From: Prado023 sp963777855
GTDB lineage: Bacteria > Actinomycetota > Actinomycetes > S36-B12 > CAIYMF01
Reading direction: 5' to 3'
NCBI GenBank assembly: GCA_963777855.1
Contig: CAVZRW010000008.1
Location: 310,001 to 374,000, forward strand
DNA length: 64,000 bases
This document shows positions 33,975 through 42,615 of this stretch, one piece after another. The notes under the pieces are model-generated. The model saw nothing but the letters and a program-made list of their open reading frames with translations, searched no databases and was not told where the DNA came from. Position 1 is the first letter of the stretch. Each line of letters opens with the position of its first letter. The translations under genes were made by a program, and so were the position numbers.

Positions 33975-35436
33975 ATGGCGACGAGCGGTTCGATCAGGGC
34001 AGTGCGGCAGGCCTTCCGCTGTGCCGAGTGCGGCTGGCAGGCGGCCAAGTGGGTGGGCCGCTGCGGGGAGTGCCAGGCGTGGGGGACGGTGGCCGAGGCG
34101 GGCTCCTCCGCGGTCAGCCGGGTGCCCGTGGCCGGTCCGGTATCCGGGGTGGCGCTTGCCGATCACCGAGGTCGACGTGAGTCGTGCGCGCGCCGAGCCG
34201 ACGGGGGTCGCCGAGCTCGACCGGGTGCTCGGCGGGGGCCTGGTCCCCGGGGCGGTCGTGCTGCTGGCCGGCGAGCCGGGGGTCGGCAAGTCCACGTTGC
34301 TGCTGCAGGTGGTGGCCGCTGTGGCCGAACGGGGCGGGCGTGCCCTGTACGTCACGGGTGAGGAGAGCGTGGAGCAGGTGCGGGCCCGGGCCGAGCGGGT
34401 CGGTGCCGTGAACCCGGGGGTGCTGCTGGCCGCCGAGGTGGATGTCGCCGCGGTGGTCGCGCACACCGAGGCCGTCGAGCCCCAGCTGCTGGTCATCGAC
34501 TCGATCCAGACCATGTCGTGCGCCGGGGTCGAGGGGGTGGTGTCCGGGGTGTCCCAGGTACGGGAGGCCACCGCGGCGTTGATCCGCCTGGCCAAGGAGC
34601 GGCGCATGGCCTGCGTCCTGGTGGGCCACGTGACCAAGGACGGCGCGATCGCCGGGCCGCGCACCCTCGAGCACCTCGTCGACGTCGTGCTCTCCTTCGA
34701 GGGTGACCGGCACGCCCGGCTGCGGATGGTGCGGGCAGCGAAGAACCGGTTCGGCCCCACGGACGAGGTCGGGTGCTTCGAGCTCGGGGAGCAGGGTCTC
34801 GTGGACCTGCCCGATCCGAGCGGGCTGTTCGTCACCGACCGCGCGGACCCCGTGCCCGGCACGTGCGTGACCGTGACCCTGGAGGGCCGCCGACCGATGC
34901 TGGCCGAGATCCAGGCCCTCGTGGTGCCCACCCCGCAGGGGGGCGGTGGGCCCCGGAGGACCACCTCGGGGGTGGACGCGGCGCGCATCGCCATGGTGAT
35001 GGCCGTCCTCGAGCGGCGCGAGTCGGTGGCGATGACCCGGTTCGAGACCTACGTCGCCGCCGTGGGTGGGGCCCGACTCGTCGAGCCGGCCAGCGACCTG
35101 GCCGTGGCTCTGGCCGTGGTCAGCTCGGTGCGCGACATGTGGGTGCCCGCGGGCTGGGTCGCGTTCGGGGAGGTGGGCCTGGCCGGCGACGTGCGCCGGG
35201 TGGCCGGGGCCCGCCAGCGCGTCGCCGAGGCAGCCCGGCTGGGAGTGACGGACGTGATCCTGCCGCAGGCCGACGCCTCGGCACTGTCCGGGCTGCCCGT
35301 GCGGCTGCACCCGGTGGAGAACCTCAGCCAGGCCGTGCGCCTGCTGCCGTGGGGCCGGCCGCGGACGGTGTCGCACCCCGAGGCCCTCGGGCCCCGGGCG
35401 CTGGTGGCCGTGCCCGCGGGGTGGTCGGGGGAGTGA
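33975..35436 (+). CDS. radA: DNA repair protein RadA/Sms (one frameshift)
   Basis: RecA-like helicase acting on recombination intermediates. The N-terminal zinc finger is CAECGWQAAKWVGRCGEC, then Walker A GEPGVGKST, the RadA-specific KNRFG motif (RAAKNRFGPTDEVG) and a C-terminal Lon-like domain (EPASDLAVALAVVSS...). The zinc finger lies in one frame and the ATPase in the next; removing one G near 34158 (GCGCTTGCCGATCACC) joins them as SGVAL-PITEVDVSRA. ATG 33975; corrected length about 486 residues. Divergent from disA, the usual actinobacterial arrangement. Confidence 0.92.
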
Positions 35437-35501
35437 ATGGCGCGTGGAGTCGTCACGGCGGGCTGGGTGCGGCGCGCCGGGCTGGGCGCGACCGGAATGC
35501 C

Positions 35502-36308
35502 TCAGGCCGGGGTGGCGCGCGCGCCGTCGCCGGGGTGGGGTGCGAGCCCGGCCAGGGGCAGGCTGCGGGCGGCCAGCACCGCCAGGGCCTCCTCGCGGGC
35601 GCGGCAGTGCTCGGCCACCACCTCGTAGGCAGCGTCCCCCATGAGCGCGACCAGCTCGGCGCGTCCGGAGACGTAGACCGGCTCCGTGCCGACGTGTGCT
35701 GCGGGGGCGGTCGTGCAGTACCAGTCGAGGTCGTGGCCGCCCTCGCCCCAGCCGCGCCGGTCGAACTCCCCGATCACCACCACCTGGGCTGTCGAACCGT
35801 CCGGCCGGGTCAGCTCCTCGTAGGAACGGCGGATGGGCAGCTGCCAGCACACGTCCGGCTTGGTCGCCGTGATCGGGACTCCGCGCTCGAGGGCCAGCGC
35901 GTGCAGCGCGCACCCCGCCCCGCCTGCGAACCCGGGGCGGTTCAGGAAGATGCACGCCCCGTCGACGACGCGGGTCTTGGGCTCGCCGTCGTCGTCGTGC
36001 TCGATGATCCCCTCGGCCAGTCCGGTGGCGCGGTGCTGCCACAGGCGCGCGTCGAGCTCCCCGGCCAGCTGCTCCGTGCGGACCCGGTCCTCCTCGTCGG
36101 AGAAGTGGGCGCCGAGCGTGCAGCACCCATCGTCGGGCCGGTCGGCGTAGATGCCGGGGCAGCCCCGGCCGAAGATGCAGGTCCATCGTGAGGTCAACCA
36201 GGTGAGGTCCACCCGGTAGACCACCTCGGGGTCGCGGGTGGAGTCACCGGGCTCGGCGAACTCCACCCAGTGTCGGGTCCCGCCGACCGGCAGCTCCAGC
36301 ATGGGCAC
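35502..36308 (-). CDS. Conserved cysteine-rich protein of unknown function
   Basis: 268 residues, soluble. About eight cysteines, several in a cluster: TCIFGRGCPGIYADRPDDGCCTLGAHFSDEED (split here: TCIFGRGCPG then DGCCTLGAHF), then GACIFLN, AGCALHALAL, DVCWQLP and WYCTTAP. The spacing recalls metal or Fe-S binding proteins of the YkgJ/DUF3109 type that carry C-x(n)-GCC motifs, but I cannot assign a family. Homologues next to radA/disA are common in actinobacteria, hence probably a real conserved gene. Divergent from the secreted-protein gene at 36494. Confidence 0.7.
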   Translation of the reverse strand: MPMLELPVGGTRHWVEFAEPGDSTRDPEVVYRVDLTWLTSRWTCIFGRGCPGIYADRPDDGCCTLGAHFSDEEDRVRTEQLAGELDARLWQHRATGLAEGIIEHDDDGEPKTRVVDGACIFLNRPGFAGGAGCALHALALERGVPITATKPDVCWQLPIRRSYEELTRPDGSTAQVVVIGEFDRRGWGEGGHDLDWYCTTAPAAHVGTEPVYVSGRAELVALMGDAAYEVVAEHCRAREEALAVLAARSLPLAGLAPHPGDGARATPA

Positions 36309-36441
36309 AGACTAGGCGCGACATCGGCGAACGTGGACAGGTGTCCCACGGTGGCCGACCGGCAACGCTGGGTGCCAGTGTGGCCAGGAGTTGCGCCCGA
36401 ATGGGTGACATTCCGGGGCGGGCGTCACTCTGGGTCGCCAC

Positions 36442-36462
36442 GTTAGGAGCGGCTGCCCTAAC
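36442..36462. promoter_or_regulatory. Inverted repeat before the secreted-protein gene
   Basis: GTTAGG, nine bases, CCTAAC: perfect 6-bp arms 32-52 bases before the GTG at 36494, in a divergent promoter region. It could be an operator or part of a promoter; no regulator can be named. Confidence 0.35.
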
Positions 36463-36493
36463 CTGCGGTCCTCTTGAGCGGAAGGGGACCGCT

Positions 36494-37567
36494 GTGGCAC
36501 ATACCGGCTACGAGCCCACCGACGTCGGCGGCCGGGGTGCGTCCCGGCGCGGCCGGGCCGCCGTGCGTGCATGGGCTGCTGGCCTGCTCCTGATGGCCGC
36601 CAGCGGCGTGGCTGGGGCGCCGGCGGTCGCGGTGGGGACCGACACCGAGCCGAGCCCGGGGGTCACCGCCCCGAGCCCCGCGGCGTCGGCGGTGCCGTTC
36701 GAGCGCGCCTTCGCGGGCACGTACACGTTCACCGCCAAGATCACCAGCGTCGAGGCCAACTGGGGCGACCAGGCCGCGGACTCCGAGACCGTGGCCGGGG
36801 TGGCGCGCAAGACGAAGCGCACCTGGACTGTGGTGCCGGACTGCCCGACCGGGCCCTGCGATGTGACGGTCACCTCGACCTCGGGCCAGACCTTCCCCCT
36901 GAACTACAAGGGCGGCAAGTGGCGCTACAGCGGCTCCTACACGCTTGACTGCGTCGACGAAGCCACGGGCGAGCTCGTGGAGCGCGAAGGCTTCACCATG
37001 AAGTACTCCTACGCGCTGAAGCCCGCCGGTGAGCCCGACGACCCGTTCAGCTCCCTCACCGGGACATCGGTCTACAAGGGGTCCGGGTGCGAGGACGATC
37101 GCGGGACGATCAAGGAGTCCCGGAAGCTGGTCCGCGTCGGGGCTGCCCCCGACGCCGCGGCCGCCGCTGCCGCCCAGGCCGCCGTGGAGGCAGCGGCGTC
37201 CGCCTCGGCCTCCGCAGCTGCAGCGTCGGCCTCGGCGTCGGCCGCCGCGGCACTCGGGGATCCGGCACCTGCGTCCTCCGGCGCTCCGGTGGGGCTGATG
37301 GCGGGCTCTGCGGTGGGACTCGTCGTGCTGGCGGGGCTGGGCACGGCGCTGGTGCGGGCGCGACCCCGGTCGAAGGCGAAGGCCGACGAGGCCCGACCCG
37401 ACCTGCCCTCGGCGCGGGCCGTGCACGACCCCGGTCGGCAGGTGGTGCTCCCCGAGGGCCCGTCGCTGGCCGTGGGCGTGCGCGCCGTCTCCGACCCGGC
37501 ACCCCGGATCACAGTCACGTCGGGGACCGACCCCGACAGTGCCGACAACCATGACGGAGGACTCTGA
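36494..37567 (+). CDS. Exported, membrane-anchored protein with Ala/Ser stalk
   Basis: 357 residues. An N-terminal basic region plus hydrophobic segment (AVRAWAAGLLLMAASGVAGAPAVAVG) acts as signal peptide. The outer domain (about 70-215) is beta-rich with four cysteines (VPDCPTGPCDV, LDCVDE, SGCEDD). Then comes a stalk almost wholly Ala and Ser (about 220-260), a second hydrophobic helix (VGLMAGSAVGLVVLAGLGTALV) and a basic/Pro-rich cytosolic tail of about 70 residues. No family recognised. GTG 36494 follows GGAAGGGGA (36480-36488). Its TGA shares a base with the next ATG. Confidence 0.75.
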   Translation: MAHTGYEPTDVGGRGASRRGRAAVRAWAAGLLLMAASGVAGAPAVAVGTDTEPSPGVTAPSPAASAVPFERAFAGTYTFTAKITSVEANWGDQAADSETVAGVARKTKRTWTVVPDCPTGPCDVTVTSTSGQTFPLNYKGGKWRYSGSYTLDCVDEATGELVEREGFTMKYSYALKPAGEPDDPFSSLTGTSVYKGSGCEDDRGTIKESRKLVRVGAAPDAAAAAAAQAAVEAAASASASAAAASASASAAAALGDPAPASSGAPVGLMAGSAVGLVVLAGLGTALVRARPRSKAKADEARPDLPSARAVHDPGRQVVLPEGPSLAVGVRAVSDPAPRITVTSGTDPDSADNHDGGL

Positions 37568-38178
37568 TGGACCAGCCCACCACGGCGATGGACACCGGCG
37601 AGGTGCTGACCGCCCGCGATGTGCTCAGCAGTGACCCGGCAGCCGTCCGGGGGACCTTGGAGCAGGTCATCGGCGAGGAGCACCTGATGAAGTCGTTGCC
37701 GCCGGGGGCCACGGCGGCAGCCTCGAAGTTCCTGCTGGCCCAGGCGGCCGCGGCGGTCGACGAGATCCTCGGCGCCCTGCGCGTCGACGACGTGCTGGTG
37801 GGTGGCTGGATGCAGATCGACGAGCTGCGCGCGGCGGTGGAGGAGACCTCCCGCGAGGGGGGCAGCCGCCATGTGGCGCTGAGCAGCCACTCCATCGCCT
37901 CCGAGCACTCGCCGAGCGTGGAGGTGATGATCAACCAGGTGCCCGCCAAGCTGCTCGACCTGGGCCTGGACCTCGGCTTCACCCTCTCGGCCTGCGAGCT
38001 CCTGGTCGAGCGGGGCAAGATCACGGGCGTCGAGCTGGGGTCGGTCAACGCCCGCGGCGAGCTCAAGGCCGCCGACCGCACGCTGCTGCACCGCGACAGC
38101 AACCGGCTGGACACCGACCGGCTGTTCACCGCCCTCGGCTTCGGGTCGGCGCCCGCGCAGGACGCAGCCAGCGCCTGA
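37567..38178 (+). CDS. Hypothetical soluble protein, 203 aa
   Basis: No signal peptide, membrane helix or cysteine cluster is evident, so probably cytosolic, unlike its upstream partner. Not recognised. It has an N-terminal helical part (ARDVLSSDPAAVRGTLEQVIGEEHLMKSL) and a C-terminal alpha/beta part (NQVPAKLLDLGLDLGFTLSACELLVERGKITGVELGSVNARG). ATG 37567 overlaps the preceding stop by one base, so the two genes are surely translated together, and the soluble protein may work on the inner tail of the membrane one (inference). Confidence 0.65.
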   Translation: MDQPTTAMDTGEVLTARDVLSSDPAAVRGTLEQVIGEEHLMKSLPPGATAAASKFLLAQAAAAVDEILGALRVDDVLVGGWMQIDELRAAVEETSREGGSRHVALSSHSIASEHSPSVEVMINQVPAKLLDLGLDLGFTLSACELLVERGKITGVELGSVNARGELKAADRTLLHRDSNRLDTDRLFTALGFGSAPAQDAASA

Positions 38179-38307
38179 GGTGGCCGGCTGTGGCCGGCCC
38201 GGGCGCTGAACGAGGCACGCCGCGTGCTCGTCGCGTGGCTCGCCGCGCAGCGCCCACCCGGGCAGTGGTCGGTGTCCATGGGACCGCCCGGGTCCTAGTC
38301 TGTTCCC

Positions 38308-39345
38308 GTGGCCCCGACCCCGAGCAAGCGCCCGAGCGCCGAGACGGCCCCCGCCACCCCGACGGACGCCACCGCCCCCACGGCGCCGGCCATCCCCACT
38401 GCCCCCGCCACCCCCACGGCCGCGGCCGCGGCCGCCTCCTCCACGGGCCCGGCCACCCCCACCACCTCGGCGGCCCCGAAGCGACGCCGCTCCCCGGCCA
38501 CCACCCGCCCGCGCACCCGCGCCTCGAAGTCCGCGGTCCGCGTCCCGGCGGCCAAGGTGGCCCTGTCGACCACCTCCGTGTACCCCGAGTCCACCGCCGC
38601 AGCCTTCGAGATCGCCCGCCGGCTGGGCTACGACGGCGTCGAGCTGATGGTGTTCACCGATCCGGTCAGCCAGGACGCCGAGGCAGTGCGGGCCCTGTCC
38701 GACCACTACGGCATCCCCGTGCTCTCGGTGCACGCCCCCTGCCTGCTGGTCACCCAACGGGTCTGGTCGACCGACCCGTGGGAGAAGCTGCGCCGCTCCC
38801 AGGCAGCCGCCGAGCGGCTCGGTGCCTCGGCGATCGTCGTGCACCCCCCGTTCCGCTGGCAGCGCGACTACGCCCGGGACTTCGAGATCGGCCTGGCCCG
38901 GATGCGCGACGAGACTGACATCGTCTTCGCGGTGGAGAACATGTACCCGTGGCGGGCGGCCAGCCGGGAGTGGGCCGCGTACCTGCCCGACTGGGACCCG
39001 CGCAACCAGGACTACCCGCAGGTGACGCTGGACCTGTCGCACACCTCGGTCTCGAGCACCCCTGCCCTGCAGATGGCCGCCGACCTCGGCGATCGGCTGG
39101 CGCACATCCACCTCGCGGACGGCACCGGCCTGGCCCGCGATGAGCACCTGGTGCCCGGCCGCGGGGAGCAGCCGTGCGCCGAGCTGCTCGAGGGCCTGGC
39201 CCTGCAGGGCTTCGCCGGCACCATCGCCGTGGAGGTCAGCACCCGCAAGGCCGCCAACCGCGCCGAGCGCGAGGCCGACCTCGCCGAGGCCCTCGCCTTC
39301 GCCCGGCTGCATCTCGCCGCGCCGCTGGCCCCACCGCAGCCGTAA
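38308..39345 (+). CDS. Sugar phosphate isomerase/epimerase-like TIM-barrel protein
   Basis: Xylose-isomerase/AP-endonuclease-2-like TIM barrel. Core features: VALSTTSVYPESTAAAFEIARRLGYDGVEL, LSVHAPCLL, IVVHPPF, FAVENMYPW, LDLSHTS, HIHLADGTG...DEHLVPGRGEQPC and TIAVEVSTRK; the Glu, Asp and His at the strand ends would bind the metal. Substrate unknown. The first 75 residues are low-complexity Ala/Pro/Thr followed by a basic patch (PKRRRSPATTRPRTRASK), unusual for the family; the real start may be later, but GTG 38308 is the only strong-context candidate. The TetR gene follows 9 bases downstream. Confidence 0.82.
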   Translation: MAPTPSKRPSAETAPATPTDATAPTAPAIPTAPATPTAAAAAASSTGPATPTTSAAPKRRRSPATTRPRTRASKSAVRVPAAKVALSTTSVYPESTAAAFEIARRLGYDGVELMVFTDPVSQDAEAVRALSDHYGIPVLSVHAPCLLVTQRVWSTDPWEKLRRSQAAAERLGASAIVVHPPFRWQRDYARDFEIGLARMRDETDIVFAVENMYPWRAASREWAAYLPDWDPRNQDYPQVTLDLSHTSVSSTPALQMAADLGDRLAHIHLADGTGLARDEHLVPGRGEQPCAELLEGLALQGFAGTIAVEVSTRKAANRAEREADLAEALAFARLHLAAPLAPPQP

Positions 39346-39354
39346 TCTGGGCCC

Positions 39355-40449
39355 GTGGCCGACGACCCCCGTGAGGCTCTGCTCGCTGTCGCGCGCGACA
39401 TCATCGCCCAGCGTGGCTACCTCGGTCTGACCCTGCGGACCGCGGCTGCGGCCGCGGGCACGACCCCCGACGTGGCGATGCGCTACTACCGCAACCGCGA
39501 CGACCTGTTCGCGGCCGCACTCAAGCTCCCCGTCGACCCGGCCTCGGCGATCCCGGCCCTGGTTGCGCCCGGGATCGAGGGGATGGGCGAGCGGCTTGTC
39601 CGGTTCATGCTCGAGACCCTCAAGGACCCCGAGGCCCGCGCGGAGCTCGTGGCCCTGGCCCGGACGGGGATGACCGCCGGCCACGCCGTGACCAGCGTCC
39701 AGGACTTCATCGAGCGCGGCGTCATCGACAAGGTGGCCAGCGCCGTGGGCGTGCCCGACGCGCGCATGCGCTCGGCCCTGATCACCAGCTACCTGATGGG
39801 GATCGCGATCACCCGCTACGGCGTGCGCCTCGAGCCCCTGGCCTCGGCCAGCGAGGAGGAGGTCATCCGCATGGTGGCCCCCGTCATCCAGGACCTCCTG
39901 GACCCCCGCAAGCCGATCCCCGGCTCGACGCGGGCCCGCGAGCGGGCCGCGGGGGAGCGGGCGCGCAGCGCGGGGCAGGCCACCACGGCCCCGCCGGCGC
40001 GGGTGCGCACCTTCGACCCGGACCCCGCCGCCACGCGCGCCGCCCGCGAGGCCGAGGAGGCCGCCGTGGCCGCGCTGCTGGCCTCGGTCCTGCCCGACCT
40101 CGAGGAGGTCGATCCCGACGCGGGGCTCGAGGATGGCCCTGAGCTCGCGCAGGACGCTGAGTCCGATGAGGTTGAGCTCGAGGAGGACCCGGAACTCGAC
40201 GAGGACACGGAGCTCGAGGAGGACCAGGAGCTCGAGGAGGACACGGACCGGGAGCCCGACGACGAGCCCCCTGCGGACGACGATCGCCACACGGGCCGGG
40301 ATACCCGCAAGGGGACCACCCGGGGGCCCCTTGGCCTAGGTCGGGACGGCCGCCGGGCGCCCCAGGACCGGCCTACCGGGCAGCGAACTCGCGGGCGATC
40401 GCGGCGGTCGTGGCCTGGTCCACCAGCCCCAGCTGCCAGGCCACGGTGA
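39355..40449 (+). CDS. TetR-family regulator with long acidic C-terminal tail
   Basis: Residues 1-50 form the TetR helix-turn-helix (ALLAVARDIIAQRGYLGLTLRTAAAAAGTTPDVAMRYYRNRDDLFAAAL), followed by an all-helical ligand domain to about 185. From about residue 255 comes a very acidic Glu/Asp tail (ELEEDPELDEDTELEEDQELEED), encoded by imperfect 15-18-base repeats (about 40160-40250). The last 35-40 residues read antisense of the convergent APP1 gene (77-base overlap). A one-base shift would end the protein at TAG 40337-40339, so the C-terminus is doubtful. Ligand and targets unknown; likely linked to the adjacent TIM-barrel gene. Confidence 0.8.
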   Translation: MADDPREALLAVARDIIAQRGYLGLTLRTAAAAAGTTPDVAMRYYRNRDDLFAAALKLPVDPASAIPALVAPGIEGMGERLVRFMLETLKDPEARAELVALARTGMTAGHAVTSVQDFIERGVIDKVASAVGVPDARMRSALITSYLMGIAITRYGVRLEPLASASEEEVIRMVAPVIQDLLDPRKPIPGSTRARERAAGERARSAGQATTAPPARVRTFDPDPAATRAAREAEEAAVAALLASVLPDLEEVDPDAGLEDGPELAQDAESDEVELEEDPELDEDTELEEDQELEEDTDREPDDEPPADDDRHTGRDTRKGTTRGPLGLGRDGRRAPQDRPTGQRTRGRSRRSWPGPPAPAARPR

Positions 40450-41530
40450 CCGCCTCGCTGGCGTCGTGGACGTAGTACATGGGCACGCCCTCGTCGCGCA
40501 GCTTCGCCGCGCGGGTGGCCACCTGCTCGCTGCGCTCGGCCAGGTGCGAGCCGACGTAGATGAGGAAGATCCCGCGGATGCGATCCGGGAACTCCCTGGC
40601 CATGAACTCATAGGTCTCGGGGTCGCCCTGGCCGACGTCGCCCACCATCACGAAGGAGTAGCCCGGGTTGCCCTGCAGCAGCGCGCGGATGCTGGCCCGC
40701 TTGTGCTCCCGGCCGTCACGCATGAGCCGCTCGGAGTTGGGGCCCCAGTCGGTCAGGAACAGGGGCCCGCGCGGGAAGTGGTGCAGGTTCAGGAATGCCA
40801 CGAGGTAGTCGTAGTAGTTCCACGAGCCGGTGGAGACGTAGTAGAAGGGCACCTGGCGCTGGGTGCCGTCCCCGCGCGCGAGGCCCGAGTAGAACGTGGC
40901 CATCCCCGGCACGGGCTTGCGGTCGGCCACGTCGCGCAGGAACGTGCGCCCCGCGGCGGTCCAGCGCTGGGTCAGCCCCGTCTTGAGGATGGTGTCGTCG
41001 ATGTCGGAGATGACCGCCAGCCCGCCGCGCGGGTCGGCCACGTGCACCCGGCCCGTGATGTGCTCGACGGATCCGTCCACGGGGTCGATGTCCAGCACGT
41101 GCCAGCCGGGCGAGAGCTCACCGACCGGCAGCTCGATGTGCAGGTAGCCGTCCTCGTCGCTGGTGAACTGCGCGGTGACGTCGCCCATCGAGGCCTGGAC
41201 CCGGACCCCCGGGATCGCCAGGACCGTGAACCGGCGCAGGTTGGCCTTGAGGGTGCCGCCGAGGCCGAGGTCGGCCTGCCCGGCCTTGAACAGGGGCTTC
41301 TCGATGCAGCGCGCCGTCATGTGGGCCACGCCGTCGGCGTGCCATCCCCGGTAGGTCACGACCACGGTGGGGCGCAGCGACTCGCGCCGGCGCTTGATCT
41401 CGATCAGCCCGGCGTTGAGCGACTTGTCGATCGTCTGGGCGACCTGGACCGAGTCGATGCTGTCGATGACCTGCGCGACCAGTGACGCGCCGGGCAGCCG
41501 GTGAAGCCCGGGCAGCTGGGGAATCCTCAC
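40373..41530 (-). CDS. APP1-type phosphatidate phosphatase domain protein
   Basis: Member of the App1/DUF2183 family, HAD-like phosphatases related to yeast phosphatidate phosphatase App1. The D176-I-D-D-T180 nucleophile motif (AVISDIDDTILKTG) begins the catalytic half; YYVSTGSWNYYDYLVAFL, FLTDWGPN, KRASI and VMVGDVGQGDPETYEF follow. The N-terminal half is a beta-rich domain. GTG 41530 is preferred (385 aa) because GAGGAAGAGG lies just upstream; GTG 41554 is also in frame. No signal peptide is apparent. Physiological substrate in bacteria is unknown. Confidence 0.86.
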   Translation of the reverse strand: MRIPQLPGLHRLPGASLVAQVIDSIDSVQVAQTIDKSLNAGLIEIKRRRESLRPTVVVTYRGWHADGVAHMTARCIEKPLFKAGQADLGLGGTLKANLRRFTVLAIPGVRVQASMGDVTAQFTSDEDGYLHIELPVGELSPGWHVLDIDPVDGSVEHITGRVHVADPRGGLAVISDIDDTILKTGLTQRWTAAGRTFLRDVADRKPVPGMATFYSGLARGDGTQRQVPFYYVSTGSWNYYDYLVAFLNLHHFPRGPLFLTDWGPNSERLMRDGREHKRASIRALLQGNPGYSFVMVGDVGQGDPETYEFMAREFPDRIRGIFLIYVGSHLAERSEQVATRAAKLRDEGVPMYYVHDASEAVTVAWQLGLVDQATTAAIAREFAAR

Positions 41531-41691
41531 CTGCTCACCTCTTCCTCGCGCCACAGGCTAGCCGCAGCGCCGCGGTGGGGCGCGGCGGGCGCCCGAGGCC
41601 GTGCTCGGTTCGTCGCCCTGACCCGTACTGCCCCGCATGGAGGCGTCGGCGGTCCGCCCCGCGTAGCCTTCGCCTCGGAGGTGGACAGCCC

Positions 41692-42615
41692 ATGGTGGAC
41701 TTCAGCGGCATGCTCAACAGGCTGCCGAGCAGGGAATCGATGACGGCCGCCCTCGACCGGGTGCCGGCGACCCGCGGGGCGGTGAGCCACTTCGTGACCG
41801 GCGAGACGGTCTCGACCGCGGTCGCCGCCGTCGAGGTGGTGCGTGCCCAGGGGATGTCGGCCTCGGTGGCCTACCTCGCTGCGCCCGACGCGGCGCAGGC
41901 GGCGCTGCCGTCCTACCTGTCGACGATCGGCGCCCTGGACGACGAGGGCCTGGCCGAGGGGGTGGACCTGCTGGTCAGCCTCGCTGACCTCGGCCTGGCC
42001 CGGTCGATCGGGTCGGGCACCCTGCGCGAGGTCCTGGCGGCGGTGTGCGGCGCCGCCGGTGCGGCGGGGATGACGGTGACCCTGGGTTCGCTCGACCTCG
42101 AGCACGTCGACGAGGCGCTGGCCGTGCGCGCCGACCTCGCCGGGCAGTTCCCGGACCTCGGCGTGACCATCGCCGCCAGCCTCCTGCGCAGCGAGGCCGA
42201 CTGCTGGGACCTGGCCACGCAGGGCGCGCGCGTGCGCCTGGTGCGCCGCGAGGTCCCGCTGCCCTCGGGCGTCGGGTTCACCAGCGCCCACGAGATCGAC
42301 AAGGCCTACGTCCGGTGCACCCGGCTTCTGCTGGCCAACGGGGCGCGCACCACGGTGGCCACCGACGACACCCGCCTGATCGAGATCGCCACAGCCCTGG
42401 CCCACCGCAGCGACCCGGAGCCCTCCCACGACTTCCAGTTCCGGTACGGCCTGCTCGGCAACGCAGCGGACCTCGTGGCCGCCGGTGAGCAGGTCGGCGT
42501 GCTGGTGCCCTACGGCCCCGGGTGGAGCACCTACATCGCCCGCAACGTTCCCATGCGACCGGGCGCGCTGGGCCAGGCTGCCCGCACGGCCCTGGGCTGG
42601 AACGCCGACTCATGA
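41692..42615 (+). CDS. Proline dehydrogenase family protein
   Basis: FAD-dependent PRODH-type TIM barrel that oxidises proline to pyrroline-5-carboxylate. The 308 residues carry the conserved C-terminal part FQFRYGLLGNAADLVAAGEQVGVLVPYGPGWSTYIARNVPMRPG (in pieces: FRYGLLGN and VLVPYGPGWSTYIARNVP), and VRLVRREV (FAD-binding region). It starts at ATG 41692 after GGAGGTGG. The stop overlaps the proC start (ATGA): a proline-degrading and a proline-forming enzyme are translated from one message, both handling pyrroline-5-carboxylate. Confidence 0.82.
   Translation: MVDFSGMLNRLPSRESMTAALDRVPATRGAVSHFVTGETVSTAVAAVEVVRAQGMSASVAYLAAPDAAQAALPSYLSTIGALDDEGLAEGVDLLVSLADLGLARSIGSGTLREVLAAVCGAAGAAGMTVTLGSLDLEHVDEALAVRADLAGQFPDLGVTIAASLLRSEADCWDLATQGARVRLVRREVPLPSGVGFTSAHEIDKAYVRCTRLLLANGARTTVATDDTRLIEIATALAHRSDPEPSHDFQFRYGLLGNAADLVAAGEQVGVLVPYGPGWSTYIARNVPMRPGALGQAARTALGWNADS

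Noticed and set aside
37072..40290. Open frame of 1072 codons on the minus strand
   Set aside because: Antisense shadow of the secreted-protein, TIM-barrel and TetR genes; composition is His/Arg/Gly-rich with no domain, and it only stays open because GC-rich DNA lacks stops.
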